The position numbers and the translations under genes were made by a program. DNA of 64,000 bases, taken from Ascarosepion bandense. Its lineage: Eukaryota; Mollusca; Cephalopoda; Sepiida; Sepiidae. The notes under the pieces were generated by a model. The model was given only the letters and a program-made list of their open reading frames with translations, ran no database searches and was not told where the DNA came from. Positions 30,861-41,776 of the stretch are shown one piece after another. Position 1 is the first letter of the stretch, and each line of letters begins with the position of its first letter. Where the stretch lies: assembly GCA_037127315.1 (NCBI GenBank), contig JBBBDQ010000913.1, forward strand, positions 5,948,501 through 6,012,500. The letters are read 5' to 3'.

Positions 30861-31339
30861 GTTAGATGTTAGTTGTGAAACTGATTTTATTTAAATACAA
30901 GAATTATTGTATTTAAATGAACATATATATATATATAAATCCTGGTAACTAAGATCTCCTTTGATTGATTGCCAAATTACAGCAAAACAGTTCAAGCAGC
31001 TCTCTATAGTATACAATTGGATGGATGATTCGAAGTTGTTAGTAAATATGAACAGATTTAGAAAGAATGGAAAAAGCTGGCTTATTTTGAAAGTCAGAAT
31101 TCGAATTTATATTGACTCGAACACTTATGCCAGTCACAGACTATCACCAACAGATTACATATTAAGAACTCCAGATTTGGTGTAATGAATATGTATACAC
31201 CTGGGTTCTCCCTCACTGGAATGTGATTGGCGAGGACGTCCAGAGATCTACCACTGGAAGTCTATTTGTCTATCACTAGAGGTCTACCGCTGTTGGTCTT
31301 CGAATATTGACTACGCCTACGTCACAACTAACATCTAAC

Positions 31340-31391
31340 ATTGCCTGATAACGAGATAGAAATCTCTAAGCAGAAATTTCTGTGTCGCAAT
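31340..31391 (+). ncRNA. Hammerhead ribozyme, degenerate (inverted pair, right)
   Basis: Helix I ATTGC (31340-31344) and GCAAT (31387-31391), helix II and helix III (CAGAAATTTCTG palindrome) are kept. CTGATAA replaces CTGANGA and the GAAA box is lost. Probably inactive. Confidence 0.5.
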
Positions 31392-31536
31392 ATATCTTTA
31401 ATTTTTAATTTCATAACAAATTTAATTCTATAATTATATATATTAAGCTCTACAATATCTAGTGTATTAAGCACTTTTTAAAAAAAAAGTAAATGACAGA
31501 GAACTCAAAATCGTAAAACCTTTGGTCTCTTTACCA

Positions 31537-31539
<3 letters not shown>

Positions 31540-31596
<57 letters not shown>
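31540..31596. repeat. (TA)n microsatellite
   Basis: About 57 bp of TA. Confidence 0.95.
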
Positions 31597-31599
<3 letters not shown>

Positions 31600-32017
31600 A
31601 GCAACATAAATACGTGTGCAGACTTTAAGGCCTTTAATTCCCACATATTTCTACATTTATTCACTCACACGGACGTCTGTAGCATAAAGCTACATATGTG
31701 CGCACGTGTGTATGCTTGTTCAATCCATTACGCTAATTAGAATTAACATCAAAAAATGCGCTATTTGACAAGTCAATCATCATTTTAATGGGGTGTGGTG
31801 TTGTTTGTATCTAATTATACGCTATCAATATTAATAATGAGACCGACTTCGTGCCAAAAGGGTCAGCAATCCCCAGTTGGGGGACGCCATAGCAATGTGA
31901 AGTGCATCTTTTTTGTTGACCCGTTTGGAGACATAGTTGTATCAGGATCGGTGATCAGCGTAGGTGGGGGATAAATAGATTGCTGTTGGAAGTTATATTC
32001 GGGATACGTCACAAGTT
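31600..32017. other. Unassigned DNA
   Basis: No family recognised. GTCAGCAATCCCCAGTTGGG (31861-31880) resembles a transposon end but is not paired with another. Confidence 0.4.
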
Positions 32018-32269
32018 AGAAAGTGGGAAGGGGAGAGAGAGAGAGATAAAGAATATAGAGGAAATCGAGAAAAGAGAAAAAGAGAGAAAGAAGTAAAAAG
32101 AGACAGAAGAAAAAATAGTCTGAAGATAAAAAGATGCGAAAAAGAGAGAAAGAAGAAAAAAGAAAAAAGTGAGGGCAAGGAAAAAGAAAGAAAAAAGAGA
32201 AAAAGAAAGAATGAAAACCCAAAGCAAGAAAAGCGATACGTCGCAAGAGAGAAAGGGAAAGGGAAAGAT

Positions 32270-32316
<47 letters not shown>

Positions 32317-33086
32317 AGGCGAAAACATGAAAAAGAGTGAGAAAAAAAGGAAGAAAAAGAGAAAAAAGAGAAAATGAAAAGAGAGATAGTGTAAAAAATA
32401 AAAAAAACAATGAAATAAAAGAACAAAGGGGGAGAATTAAAGAAGCAAAAGAAAAAGAAAACGAGAAAAGAGAGAGAGAAAGAAAAACCAAATAGAAAGA
32501 AAGGATACGTTATGAGAGAGAAAGATGGATAGATACGACTAGAGAGAAAAACGAGAAAAAGAGAAAGCAAAAAAGAAAAGAAAAAAGAAGTAAAAGAAAG
32601 AAAGAAAAAAGAGACAGATGAGAAAAAGAAGCGAAAAAGAGAGAAAGAAGAACAAAAAAGAAGCGAAAGAGAGAAAGAAGAACAAAAAAGAAGCGAAAAA
32701 GAGAGAAAGAACAAGAAAAAGAGAGAAACAAATAAAAAGCCATGAAATTTTTAAAAAAAGCGAAAAAGAGAAAGAAAGAAAGAAAAACTGAAAGAAGAGA
32801 AAACGAAAGAGCGGCAAAGAAGAAAAGAAAAATATAAAGAAGAAGAAAGAGAGAAAGAAAAACAATGAGAGAGTGAAAAAGAACAGAAAGGAAAAAGGGA
32901 AATACGATGAAAATAGAGAGATGATATGAGAAACTGGGGAAAAGTCAGACGAAACTAAGAAAAAAGACATAGAGAAGAAAAATGAAATCTAAGAGAAAGA
33001 AGCGAACAGCAGAGGAGAGAGAAAGAAGGAGAAATATAAAAATATATAAAAAATGAGAGAAGAATCGGTGAAAAGTAGGAAAAACG

Positions 33087-33117
<31 letters not shown>

Positions 33118-33180
33118 AGAGAGATAGAAAGACGGGAAAAAGAAGAAAAAAGAGAAAATAGAAAAAGAAAATAACAATAG
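32018..33180 (+). repeat. Polypurine tract, ~1.16 kb
   Basis: More than 1.1 kb of nearly pure A/G on the plus strand (GAAAAAGAGAGAAAG-like), with a (GATA)n block at about 32268-32315 and (GAAA)n at 33085-33117. Overlapping minus-strand Phe/Ser/Leu-rich frames (for example 32016-32714) are composition artefacts. Confidence 0.95.
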
Positions 33181-33228
33181 ATAACTGACCTATCCTTAAA
33201 GAATATATATATATAGTTTTGTGTATTA

Positions 33229-33522
33229 ATGTGTAGTGAATATAAGCTCGGGGCGAGAAATCGGAGAGCCGAGTTCGAATTCTATTTGAATTCATTACAT
33301 TCACTTACGTTCAAATACCCTTGGAAAAGGTATAAATTTATCTCTTTTCCCTCCAGTTATGGGTTAAATAGCAAGATAGATTGGATTCTATAGCCTTAGC
33401 TGGAAACCAGTCTACCGCAAAAAGTAATGGCAACCCACTGTGAGAATATCATCTTTCCTGTCAGTCATGTCTCAAAAGAGACATGATCACCCAAGCGTGT
33501 ATCACATATGGCACTTAACTGA
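33229..33522 (+). mobile_element. tRNA-derived SINE, family S1
   Basis: Head GTGTAGTGAATATAAGCTCG, B box GAGTTCGAATTC, body GGAAACCAGTCTACCGC and the end ATCACATATGGCACTTAACT. Confidence 0.85.
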
Positions 33523-33943
33523 TATCTGTTAAAGAAAAATAGACTACCTAGCGAAAATTTGCTTTAGACCACATAGATATCATCTACTTGAAACCATCAC
33601 TTAGCGTTACTTACACTTTTAAAAATAATCTAAATAGTTCTTGAAATTGTCATGAGCTGCCTCATCACGTTCTCCTTAATCTTACCCTGAGTTTGAAATA
33701 TCTCACTTCCAACGGTGATTTTAGCTTTGGCAAAAGCCAGATATGACAGGAACAAAACCAGAGAAGGATTTGGATGGCTGATGGATTCTAATGACCCAGG
33801 ATTTTGTCAAAGATTTTCTGTAAGAGACTTCATTGTAAATGCGATAATTAACACAATACACAAGTTCTCTTAATGTCGACATTTTCTCAGTACCGCCTGA
33901 GTAACCTCATGAGAGAGTGTCTATTCACTCATACGCACTAAAA

Positions 33944-34313
33944 TCTCCTTTGATTGATTGCCAAATTACAGCAAAACAGTTTAAGCAGCTCTCTATAGTA
34001 TAAAATTGGATGGATGATTCGAAGTTGTTAGTAAATATGGACAGATTTAGAAAGAATGGAAAAAACTTTATTTTGAAAGTCAGAATTCGAATTTATATAG
34101 ACTCGAACACTTATGCCAGACACAGACTCTCACCAACAGATTACATATTAAGAACTCCAGATTTGGTGTAATGAATATGTATACACCTTGGTTCTCCCTC
34201 ACTGGAATGTGATTGGCGAGGACGTCCAGAGATCTACCACTGGAGCTCTATTGGTCTACCACTAGAGGTCTACCGTTGTTGGTCTTCGAATATTGACTAC
34301 GCCTACGTCACAG
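33944..34313 (+). repeat. Copy of the interior of the 30.8-31.4 kb palindromic element
   Basis: Matches about 30954-31316 closely from ATCTCCTTTGATTGATTG to GACTACGCCTACGTCACA, but lacks the hammerhead arms. Family unknown; no coding. Confidence 0.85.
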
Positions 34314-34442
34314 GATACTGCATACGACGAGTACCGTCTATTACTTCTACGTACTAGATTGTTCTATCCGGTTACATTTGCCTTAACCACCTCGAATGAT
34401 ATATATATATCCCTTTCCGGAACATATCAAGATTACAAGTAT

Positions 34443-34765
34443 CTTCTTTTTTTACTTTATTTACATTGCTCGGACTGCTGTCCTCATCTTTTTGCCATGG
34501 TTACGACGTTTTGGCCGTTGTACGCTCCGGCCTTCTTCAGGTGCTAAGAATTTCGAACTGAACACTTTATTTCAATCCCTGGGGTATATCATTCTCAATC
34601 CATGTGCGATGCCACTTCCAGATGCCATGTAGTTATCTGTCTTTAACTCGACTCTCTAATTTATTTGCTCACCACTGCTGTATCCAGGTATTGAACTCAC
34701 AACTCTTTCGTTTAAGTCACTGAAACTAACGCCTATAACCACTGGGCCATGTCTCAGAAGTATAG
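34443..34765 (-). mobile_element. S3 SINE: tRNA-like head with 3' hammerhead-like hairpin
   Basis: Minus strand: A-box-like TGGCCCAGTGG (near 34746), B-box-like GTGAGTTCAATACC (near 34700), body, then CCTGAAGAAGGCCGGAGCG with GGCC stem (34545-34525), and a tail containing AAAGATGAGGACAGCAGTCC. The stem is followed by AAAA instead of GAAA in this copy. Confidence 0.75.
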
Positions 34766-34964
34766 ACAAATGCTTCTTTTTTATTAAATTCAAATAAAAT
34801 ATTTATTTAATAAGTTTTATAAAAGTTAATTTGATGGACCAGTTTGCTATTTAAATTCATTTTAAATTAATCCTCGTACGGAAGACAAAACAAAATATAC
34901 TTATATTACGACAGATTACGAATTTAAAATAAATTAATTTTTTTGACGTTATTTTGGAGCTAAG

Positions 34965-35572
34965 TGCATTGAATACTACTGCCATATCTGGTCGGGTGTC
35001 CCAGCTATCCACCTAGGGATCCTTGACAAAATCCAACGGAGAATCTGTAATGTGATCAATCACGACTGAGCAGCTCGGATACAGTCACTTTCTCACCGGC
35101 GCAATGTGGCTTCCCTGTGTCTCTTCTACAAATACATTTACGGTTCTGCTCAGATGAGCTTAGCTCACTGGTACCTCCTATATATGAATTTGCTCGAGCC
35201 ACAAGATTGGCAACTAGGTCCCACCCGTTTACTGTGAAATCAATAAATTGTAAACGCAAATTCTACTCCAGCAGCTTCTTTTCTCGCACTTCCCGCTTAT
35301 GCTTACTTGCTTTCCCGACAGCTACAATCTCCAAGAATTCAAATGTAAAGTCAGTAGTCATCTCCTATCTCACTAACTTGCATCCTCTCTCTCATACTGT
35401 TTCTGCGTCCACTCCACTCTCATCAGTATTCTCATCCTTCTCTTAACCACTTCCCGACACTCCCTGTAATCTGTCACTCTTTCTCATAACTTTCCTCCTA
35501 TGTAACCCCTTACTCAACAGTGGCAGTAAACTGCCTTGCTTGGGGCGACACGATTATAGAAAAAAGTGTGGT
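34965..35572 (+). pseudogene. LINE family B 3' part
   Basis: Starts with IEYYCHIWSGVP-like text (about 34968) and has FDELSSLVPPIYEFARATRL and FFSRTSR, with a frameshift at LCLLAFPTATISKNSNVK. The end is ACTGCCTTGCTTGGGGCGAC and ATTATAGAAAA. Confidence 0.85.
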
Positions 35573-36384
35573 ATAAGAAAGACCAAGTAGCAAATCCTGA
35601 AAGAGCTAATTTTGTCTTACAAAGGGAACATAACACGGCCATTTTACTAAAGAAAGGAAAAATGCCTAATGGCCCATTCTGATGAAATGAAAAAGAAGAT
35701 GTCGTGATGGAAGAAGACCTTGACAGAGAAGAAAAGATGAGTTCTTCAGATCAGGACAGTGCAATAGAAGACGAGTTTCAAGATCTCCATTAAAAAGAAC
35801 AGGACATAAACCTCAAAGGAAAAGAGGAGGGAAAGAGGTTGTAGAAATTCGAGAACTACTAAAGGCATGAAACCTTTTCGATTCAGGGAGGTGTAGTGAA
35901 TGGATAAATAAGATTGTACCTATTTGCATATGTTAAGGAAAAGAGATATAGAGTGTATGGTAAACTAAGAGACAGGCAGAAGTTGACTTTTGATCACGTG
36001 TCTTTGAACAGCACAACACGAAATAAAAAAAGCTTATTAACCCATTTGCCTGTAGAAAAATGTCTGCTGTAGCTTATTGGTAAATACAGAAAAACAAGAC
36101 AAAAATGAAACCCCGTAAGTGCCCATCGAAATTCAATGTTGAGCAGTCAAATGATATTTTCAAAAGAAATACATCATTGTAATCTTATCTCAACTGATTT
36201 AAGGAACCATTATAGCCACTTATTTAATAATGTTTTTTTCGTAGTTCCGAGCAATTTACAGAAAAAAAGTAACCCTTAACATTTCAATAAGGATAGGCAG
36301 TGTGCACTGAAGAAGTCTTCTTCCATGTGTCCCGACCATTCAGAACGTTGGCGATCATGGCACACCACAATATCCTGTGCTTTG
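35573..36384. other. Unrecognised DNA
   Basis: Contains Lys/Glu-rich short readings on the plus strand (35690-35860) that look like a decayed coding region of unknown type; I could not link it to a family. 36300-36380 may belong to the LINE 3' part that follows. Confidence 0.35.
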
Positions 36385-36612
36385 TAACTATGTAACTCTC
36401 TAACCACTCTTTCTCGTTACTTTCCCCTATGTAACCCCCTAACCACTCTTTCTCATCACTTTCCCCTATGTAACCCCCTAACCACTCTTTCTCATCACTT
36501 TCCCCTATGTAACCCCCTAACCACTTTTCTCATCACTTTCCCCTATGTAACCTCTTGCGCAACAGTGGCAGTGAAATGCCTTGTTTGGGGTGAAATGATT
36601 AAAAAAAAATTA
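36385..36612 (+). mobile_element. LINE family B 3' end carrying a 40-bp minisatellite
   Basis: CCCCTATGTAACCCCCTAAC recurs every 40 bp (about 4.3 copies, 36385-36560) inside the 3' UTR, followed by the end block GAAATGCCTTGTTTGGGGTG and AATGATTAAAAAAA. Confidence 0.85.
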
Positions 36613-36654
36613 TATTTTTGTTATCTCTCTTAAACATTGTTCCCATATTCATTT

Positions 36655-37350
36655 ACTGACGCTCTGTAGGTAAATTATGTATTGTCTTTCTCAGTCTGTC
36701 TTGCCTTCAGCCTGTCTTTTGAGTATCCAATTCTCTAAGCCCTCTTTCCTCATTATGTGTTCTAAAAGTTTTGAACTGTCTCTTGATGTTAAATATAAGT
36801 TTCCTTTTTTTTTTATTTTCTCTCCAATTTCGTCGTTCTGTCCATGTTATCCTCAGCATTCTTATATAAAAAAAACATTTCTGTTTTTTCAAGTCTCTTC
36901 TTCATCTGTGAAGAGATTGTCTAGAATTCACTGTCATTTCGGAGAACTGATGTTACGTATGTGCGGATGTGTGGTGTTGGTGCAGGGGATATCGGCTCGG
37001 AACGAGAACTCGAGGGTGGGGGGCTACTTAATATAATACATATATTCTCCTTCTAGCTATGAGTCAAATAACAGGACAGATTGGGTTCTATAGCCTTGGT
37101 TGGCAACCAGTCTACCGCAGAAAGTAATAGCATCCTACTGCGGGATAATCTTCTGCCCAGTCAGTCATGTCTCTTTCGAGACATGATCGCCCAAGCGTGT
37201 ATCACGTATGGCACTTAACTGACTGATGTTACGTAACAGTCCAGTATTTATCTCAAACATTTGATGAAACCACCATAACCTCATATTTCATTTACGTCTA
37301 GATCTTATCAATTTCAAACAATTCATAGAAAGAAATCATTTTAAGTCTCC
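36655..37350 (-). pseudogene. LINE family A relic interrupted by a SINE
   Basis: Minus-strand peptides such as LRITWTERRNW and AHNEERGLRELDT (36707-36892) match family A. The element continues beyond the SINE at 37236 (complement of RVLDCYV region). Many stops; dead. Confidence 0.7.
36960..37221 (+). mobile_element. SINE S1 inserted in LINE A, 14-bp target duplication
   Basis: ACTGATGTTACGTA occurs at 36946-36959 and again at 37222-37235, exactly at the SINE borders. The body has a deletion after the AGAACTCGAGG head. Confidence 0.85.
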
Positions 37351-37370
37351 TTGTCATATTTATGGACTAC

Positions 37371-37749
37371 TAGCATTATAGCCCGGCGTTGCTCGGTTGT
37401 AATGAAAGCTTTAAAACTAATCCATGGTCCTAGAGCTCAGACTCTTTCGACGTTGGCACGAAAGACTAAAAAGCAATAGTTGTTTCCAGTTAAAGCGAAA
37501 CCGTAGACTGAAAGAAAAATGAATGGATGTAAGTCAAATTTTGATTTCCTGGTATCGATATCAAATAAGCTTTTTCGTTGTAAACGGAATTTTAAAGGCT
37601 AAATAAGTCCTCTGAGTAAATGGTATCATGGCTGAGACTAAGAACTACTGTTATACCTACTTAGAGCCAAATTCGAAGCAAAAACTAAAATAAAAGTGCT
37701 GAAAAATAGACATTCAGGCAGATAAACAGATACACACACAAACATCTTG

Positions 37750-37796
<47 letters not shown>

Positions 37797-37830
37797 CGAT
37801 TTTCTGCACTATTGTAAGAACTGCAACCTT
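37371..37830 (-). mobile_element. Helitron-like element, inverted half
   Basis: Starts with the complement of the 3' terminus (ACTAGCATTATAGCCCGGCG, hairpin CCCG/CGGG) and runs through the (TA)n (about 37752-37795) to the TGCAACCTT block, where a second copy starts head-on in plus orientation. Confidence 0.6.
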
Positions 37831-37847
37831 ATTTATTTATAAATGAA

Positions 37848-37887
<40 letters not shown>

Positions 37888-38508
37888 TGTGTGTGTGTGT
37901 CCGTTACCTATAGACTCCGAAACGGCTGAACATTTACTTGAAAATTTACACAGTTGTACTATAAGCGTCTGCGAGTGTTCTTAGCTAAGTTTTGTGTCGA
38001 GGTACCCCCGATAAATATCGAAAATCGATAATCGAATAAATCGGGTTATAGAAGGAGTGGTCCGATTTTAATCAAATTGGATACACTTATAGACAAAGAT
38101 ATAAGAAACGATATTCAGAAGTTTCAATGTTTGTGCGTGTGTCTGTTTATCTGCCTGTATGTCTGTATTTTTTTCAGCCCGTTTATTTTAGTTTTTGCTT
38201 CGGGTGTGGCTCTAAGTAGGTATAATTTTAATTCTTAGTCTCAGCCATGATACCATTTACTCAGAGGACTTATTTAGCCTTCAAAATTCAGTTTACGACG
38301 AAAAAAACTTATTTGATATCGATACCAGGAAATCAAAATTTGATTTATATCCATTCATTTTTCTTTCAGTCTACGGTTTCGCTTTAACTGGAAACAACTA
38401 TTGCTTTTTAGTCTTTCGTGCCAACGTCCAAAGAGTCTGAGCTCCAGGAACATGAATTAATTTTAAAGCTTTCATTACACCCGAGCAACGACGGGCTATA
38501 CTGATAGT
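37831..38508 (+). mobile_element. Helitron-like element, plus half
   Basis: ATTTATTTATAAATGAAACTC, (GT)n (37851-37898), CCGAAACGGCTGAACATTT, and the 3' hairpin CCCGAGCAACGACGGGC with CTATACTGATAGT at the end. Two copies meet head-to-head at about 37830. Confidence 0.6.
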
Positions 38509-38519
38509 GATGTAAATAA

Positions 38520-38977
38520 AAAAAAGTGGTTCTCCACTAGTCCAGAATTATACGAGCCTGACATGCAGGCTCAACACCGAAGGGAAAGCAAAGCCAGTGG
38601 TTGTTACTGTTTAAAAAATGCTTGTTTTTTGTTATGCCTGTAAAACTTACTCTATCCTTTGGTATTATCCTCTGTGTATCTATTGCAGTTTTCACAGAAT
38701 TTGCCAGGGTTCCACGAGGAATCGAACTCCCTGCCTCCGGGCAGGGAAGAACCCAGACGAGACTCTGCCCTTCGACATAGCTATGCCAAAAGACACAATC
38801 TCGTCTGGGCAAAATTAGGGTCTACGGGATATTGTTGGCTGAGCTTAAGGGCTCGGAGTTCGCACTATAAAATGGCCTTGTACTGCATCCGGGCTCAGTG
38901 GGGAGACCGGTAGATACCCAGAAAAGATGGATATGCTTTTATCGAGTTTCGCACATACTAAAACTAAATCATGTTAA
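38520..38977. other. Unassigned; possible tRNA-derived repeat on minus strand
   Basis: Minus strand GGAGTTCGATTCCTCGTGG (about 38732-38714) looks like a T-arm/B-box, with GCAGGG nearby. The rest does not fold into a normal tRNA, so this is at most a SINE head. Confidence 0.3.
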
Positions 38978-39455
38978 TATTCCTGAGATGAGGTATTTAC
39001 ATTATTTACATTGTTCGGACTGTTGTCCTCGTCATTATTGTCATATTCACGACATTTCTGCCGTTGTACGCTCCGACCTTCTTTAGGGGATAACATAAGC
39101 TCTGGTAAAAAATGGTTACTGAGACATTAGGTTTATAAGACTAAAAAATCAATGTACTAATATCAAGGAAACATAGCCCAGTAAATAAAAGCATTGATTG
39201 GATCCAGTGACTTGACCCAAAGTTGTGAGTTCAGTGGTGAACAACAAAAAAACTTCAGTTAAATGAAAATGACTAAAACATCTGGAAGTGGTATGACTCA
39301 TGGAACAAGAACAATCTAGCCCAGTGATCGAAATAAAGGGTTCGGTTCAAAATTCCAGTCATCTGAAGAAGATCGGAGCGTTCAACGGCTGAAATGTCGT
39401 GAATATGACAATGAAGACGAGGACAACAGTCCGAACAATGTAAATAATAATAACA
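38978..39455. mobile_element. S3 SINE sequences in inverted arrangement
   Basis: 38978-39092 is the S3 3' end on the minus strand (TTGTTCGGACTGTTGTCCTC, GCCGTTGTACGCTCCGACC). 39175-39455 is S3 on the plus strand, with a decayed tRNA head (AGTTGTGAGTTCAGTGG), CTGAAGAAGATCGG hairpin, and GACAACAGTCCGAACAATG tail. Confidence 0.65.
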
Positions 39456-39648
39456 TTTTAATATTACTTAAGATGAAATCTGCGCACACAAACAAAACAT
39501 ACCTTTTTACAGCTTAAAAATTAACACCAAATGTGTTATTAAATGAACACTAAAACAGCTTTATGTTAAAATAACTTCTCCTGCTTAAAAAAAAAACAAA
39601 AACTATGCGCCCGACGATGGATTAATTTGTAAAAAAAACATTTCTTAC

Positions 39649-39772
39649 CTGCCCTCATTAGAATTTTTTTCCCGAGCCTCGAATATTCTTCCATGTCATC
39701 GCAATACATGGGTCGCCAGATGAGCATGACAGATAACAGTAGCAGCGACGAAAAACTTACAGCAAAGTCCAT
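39649..39772 (-). CDS. Exon 1 (signal peptide) of ANF-receptor-fold receptor gene
   Basis: ATG at 39772-39770 with A at -3 and G at +4. It encodes 41 codons plus one base: MDFAVSFSSLLLLSVMLIW is a typical signal-peptide hydrophobic core, with likely cleavage near PMYC, followed by DDMEEYSRLGKKILMRA. Donor GTAAGA begins at 39648. Phase 1 fits exon 2 (18438-18608), giving RAG-LVGMKG. I infer the protein is secreted or inserted as an extracellular receptor domain. No convincing exon was seen between, so intron 1 would be about 21 kb. Confidence 0.7.
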
Positions 39773-40051
39773 ATTTTTATTCTTTGTAGCTGTTGTTCTT
39801 GTGCTTCGGTCGTGTTATTGTACAATGAATGAATAAATAAATGTGTGGGAGATTGTCTCTAACGTGAAGTTAACGATCGAATTTGGTCTGACGATATAAG
39901 TCGCAAAACAAAACAGACCAATTGGAGTCCTGCTCTAAAAAAAAAAAGCGAAGAAGAGTTATCGCCCTTGCAAGTAGCTTACGCTATTGCTCGCTTTTCT
40001 CTCTCCGTCTTCAATTGATCGTCATTGCTGATAACTTTACTATAATCCGAA

Positions 40052-40107
<56 letters not shown>

Positions 40108-40734
40108 AGAAGAAGAAGAAGAAGAGGAAAAAGCGAAAAAAGTAAAATAGAAAAAATGAGAACGAAGCCAATTACAATTGTCCCCGAGAAAGAATCTCAT
40201 TAATAGTAATAATTATTAGCAAGTGCACCTATATTTCAGCTTTTTCCCATACTATATTTTTCCCCTTCTCTCCTTCTTTCCTTTTTCTTCAAATCCTGCT
40301 ACTCTATTTCTCTGTATAACTTTTTATATGCAAAAATTCCGAAGAAAAGAAGACGAGAAGGAGGAGGAAAGAGAGATGAGGAAGATGGCAACGATAACAA
40401 CGGCGAGAAAGAAGAGGAACGCTGTATAAAATATTAAAAAGAAAGAAAAGAAAGCAATGTAAAAATGTCAGCAACTTAAACAAGTTGAATGAGAAGGTGG
40501 CAGGAGAAAATGGGGATAAGAAAGAACAATAGAGAGGGGGAGAGGAAAAATAAGAACCAATCGCAATACAGTACGAATGAATTAACTGTATATTTCATCT
40601 TTTTCCTCTTCTCTATGTTTCTTCTATTCATCTTTCCATTGTTTTATCACTTCTTTTCTTTTCACTTCTTTTCTTTTCGCTCTTTCTCCTAGCTCTCTAT
40701 TTCTTTCTTCTTTGTTATGTTTTAACCACTGAAC
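39773..40734. other. Upstream region of the receptor gene; low-complexity tracts
   Basis: Contains (TAA)n at about 40050-40105, (GAA)n following, and mixed purine or pyrimidine stretches to 40720. A promoter is expected here but no clear core element was recognised. Confidence 0.4.
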
Positions 40735-41034
40735 GAACATTGTGGTGCAGTGGATATCGACGCGGAATGACAAATCAAGGAGCCGAGTTCAAATTCCAGG
40801 AGAATTCCTTGCATTCACTTATGCACAAATACCCTTGCGAAAGGTATTAATCCGTCTCTTCCCTCCGGTTATGAGTTAAATAATAGGACAGATTGGGTTC
40901 TATAGCCGTAGCTGGCAACCAAACTACAGCGGGAGAATCTTCTGCCCAGTCAGTCATGTCTCAAAAGAAACATGATCGCCCAAAGCGTGTATCACGTATG
41001 GCACTTAACTGACTGACTGACTGACTGACTGACT
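40735..41034 (+). mobile_element. SINE S1 with (CTGA)n tail
   Basis: GTGGTGCAGTGGATATCGAC head, B box near 40790, and ends GGCACTTAACTGACTGACTG continuing as (CTGA)n to 41034. Confidence 0.9.
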
Positions 41035-41224
41035 GACAAAACGAATCTTCTGATTGCAGATTGTATTTACTTGTAAAATTTATCGAACTGAATTAAGATC
41101 TGTTTCTGTCAATACAAATGTTTTAATCTTCAATAATTAAATAAAGATCACAACAGGATGTTTAAGAAAATGTGGCCTTGAACCAGACTTGATCGGAGGG
41201 CATTAATGCTAACCTCTTAGATAA

Positions 41225-41640
41225 CAATGACTGGTTCTCCCATATCTCTTCTTTTTCCACTTCCTTTTCCTCGTTCTCCTCCCTTTCTTTTTTCTCTTTC
41301 GTTTCCGCTTTGTTCTCGTCTTCCTATTTCTCCACCTTTTCCTCTTCCTCCTTTTCGTATTTCTCCCTCTTTTTCCCTATCTCTTACTCTATTTCCTCTT
41401 TCTCCTCCTTTTACTCTTCTTCCTATTTCTTCTATCCCTCCTCTTTCTCACTCTCTTATTCCTCTTTCTACTCCTTTTTCTCGTTCTCATTTCTGTTTCT
41501 CATCCTCTTCTTTTTCTCCTCCCCTTTCTCCTCCCTATCTCTTTCTCGTCTTTTTACACATTTTTCCTTCTATCTTCTCTTTTTCTCGTCTATATTTTAC
41601 CTTTATTCTCTTTCTCTTCATTTTCTACCCTTTCCTGCTT
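41225..41640. repeat. Polypyrimidine tract, ~0.4 kb
   Basis: Nearly pure C/T on the plus strand (TTCTCCTCC-like), mirror in character to the purine tract at 32.0-33.2 kb. Open frames here are compositional. Confidence 0.9.
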
Positions 41641-41776
41641 TTTATGGCATAGGGGGTGGCCAGGGTTCAATTTAAACAAATGTCAGAACTGCGCAACAAA
41701 CAGATTTAACAAAGTTTGCAATAAACAATGACAAGAAAAAGAAAAGAACAGGGTAAAAAATAATATAAAGCAGACA

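Larger units (their letters stand above)
30807..31391. repeat. Palindromic element with outward-facing hammerhead arms
   Basis: The left arm (30800-30880) and right arm (31315-31400) are inverted copies (GATATATTGCGACAC... and ...GTGTCGCAATATATC). Each contains a hammerhead, facing outward. The interior (about 30954-31316) recurs alone at 33944-34313, so interior and arms can be separated. Lies in receptor intron 1. Confidence 0.75.

Noticed and set aside
31522..31740. Frames with IYIYIY runs (also at 4500, 11542, 22523, 26083, 30632, 55062, 55699)
   Set aside because: They are translations of (TA)n microsatellites.
32016..32970. Long minus-strand open frames of up to 232 codons
   Set aside because: They are Phe/Ser/Leu-rich translations of the polypurine tract, not proteins.
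33600..33760. Minus-strand frame with LVLFLSYLAFAKAKITVG and a GTAAGA-like donor, considered as an additional exon
   Set aside because: No convincing acceptor, no similarity to the receptor, and exons 1 and 2 already join in frame without it.
38690..38800. Possible tRNA gene on the minus strand
   Set aside because: T-arm text is present but acceptor and T stems do not pair properly; kept only as a low-confidence repeat.
41227..41675. Plus-strand frames of 121-141 codons
   Set aside because: Composition artefacts of the polypyrimidine tract.
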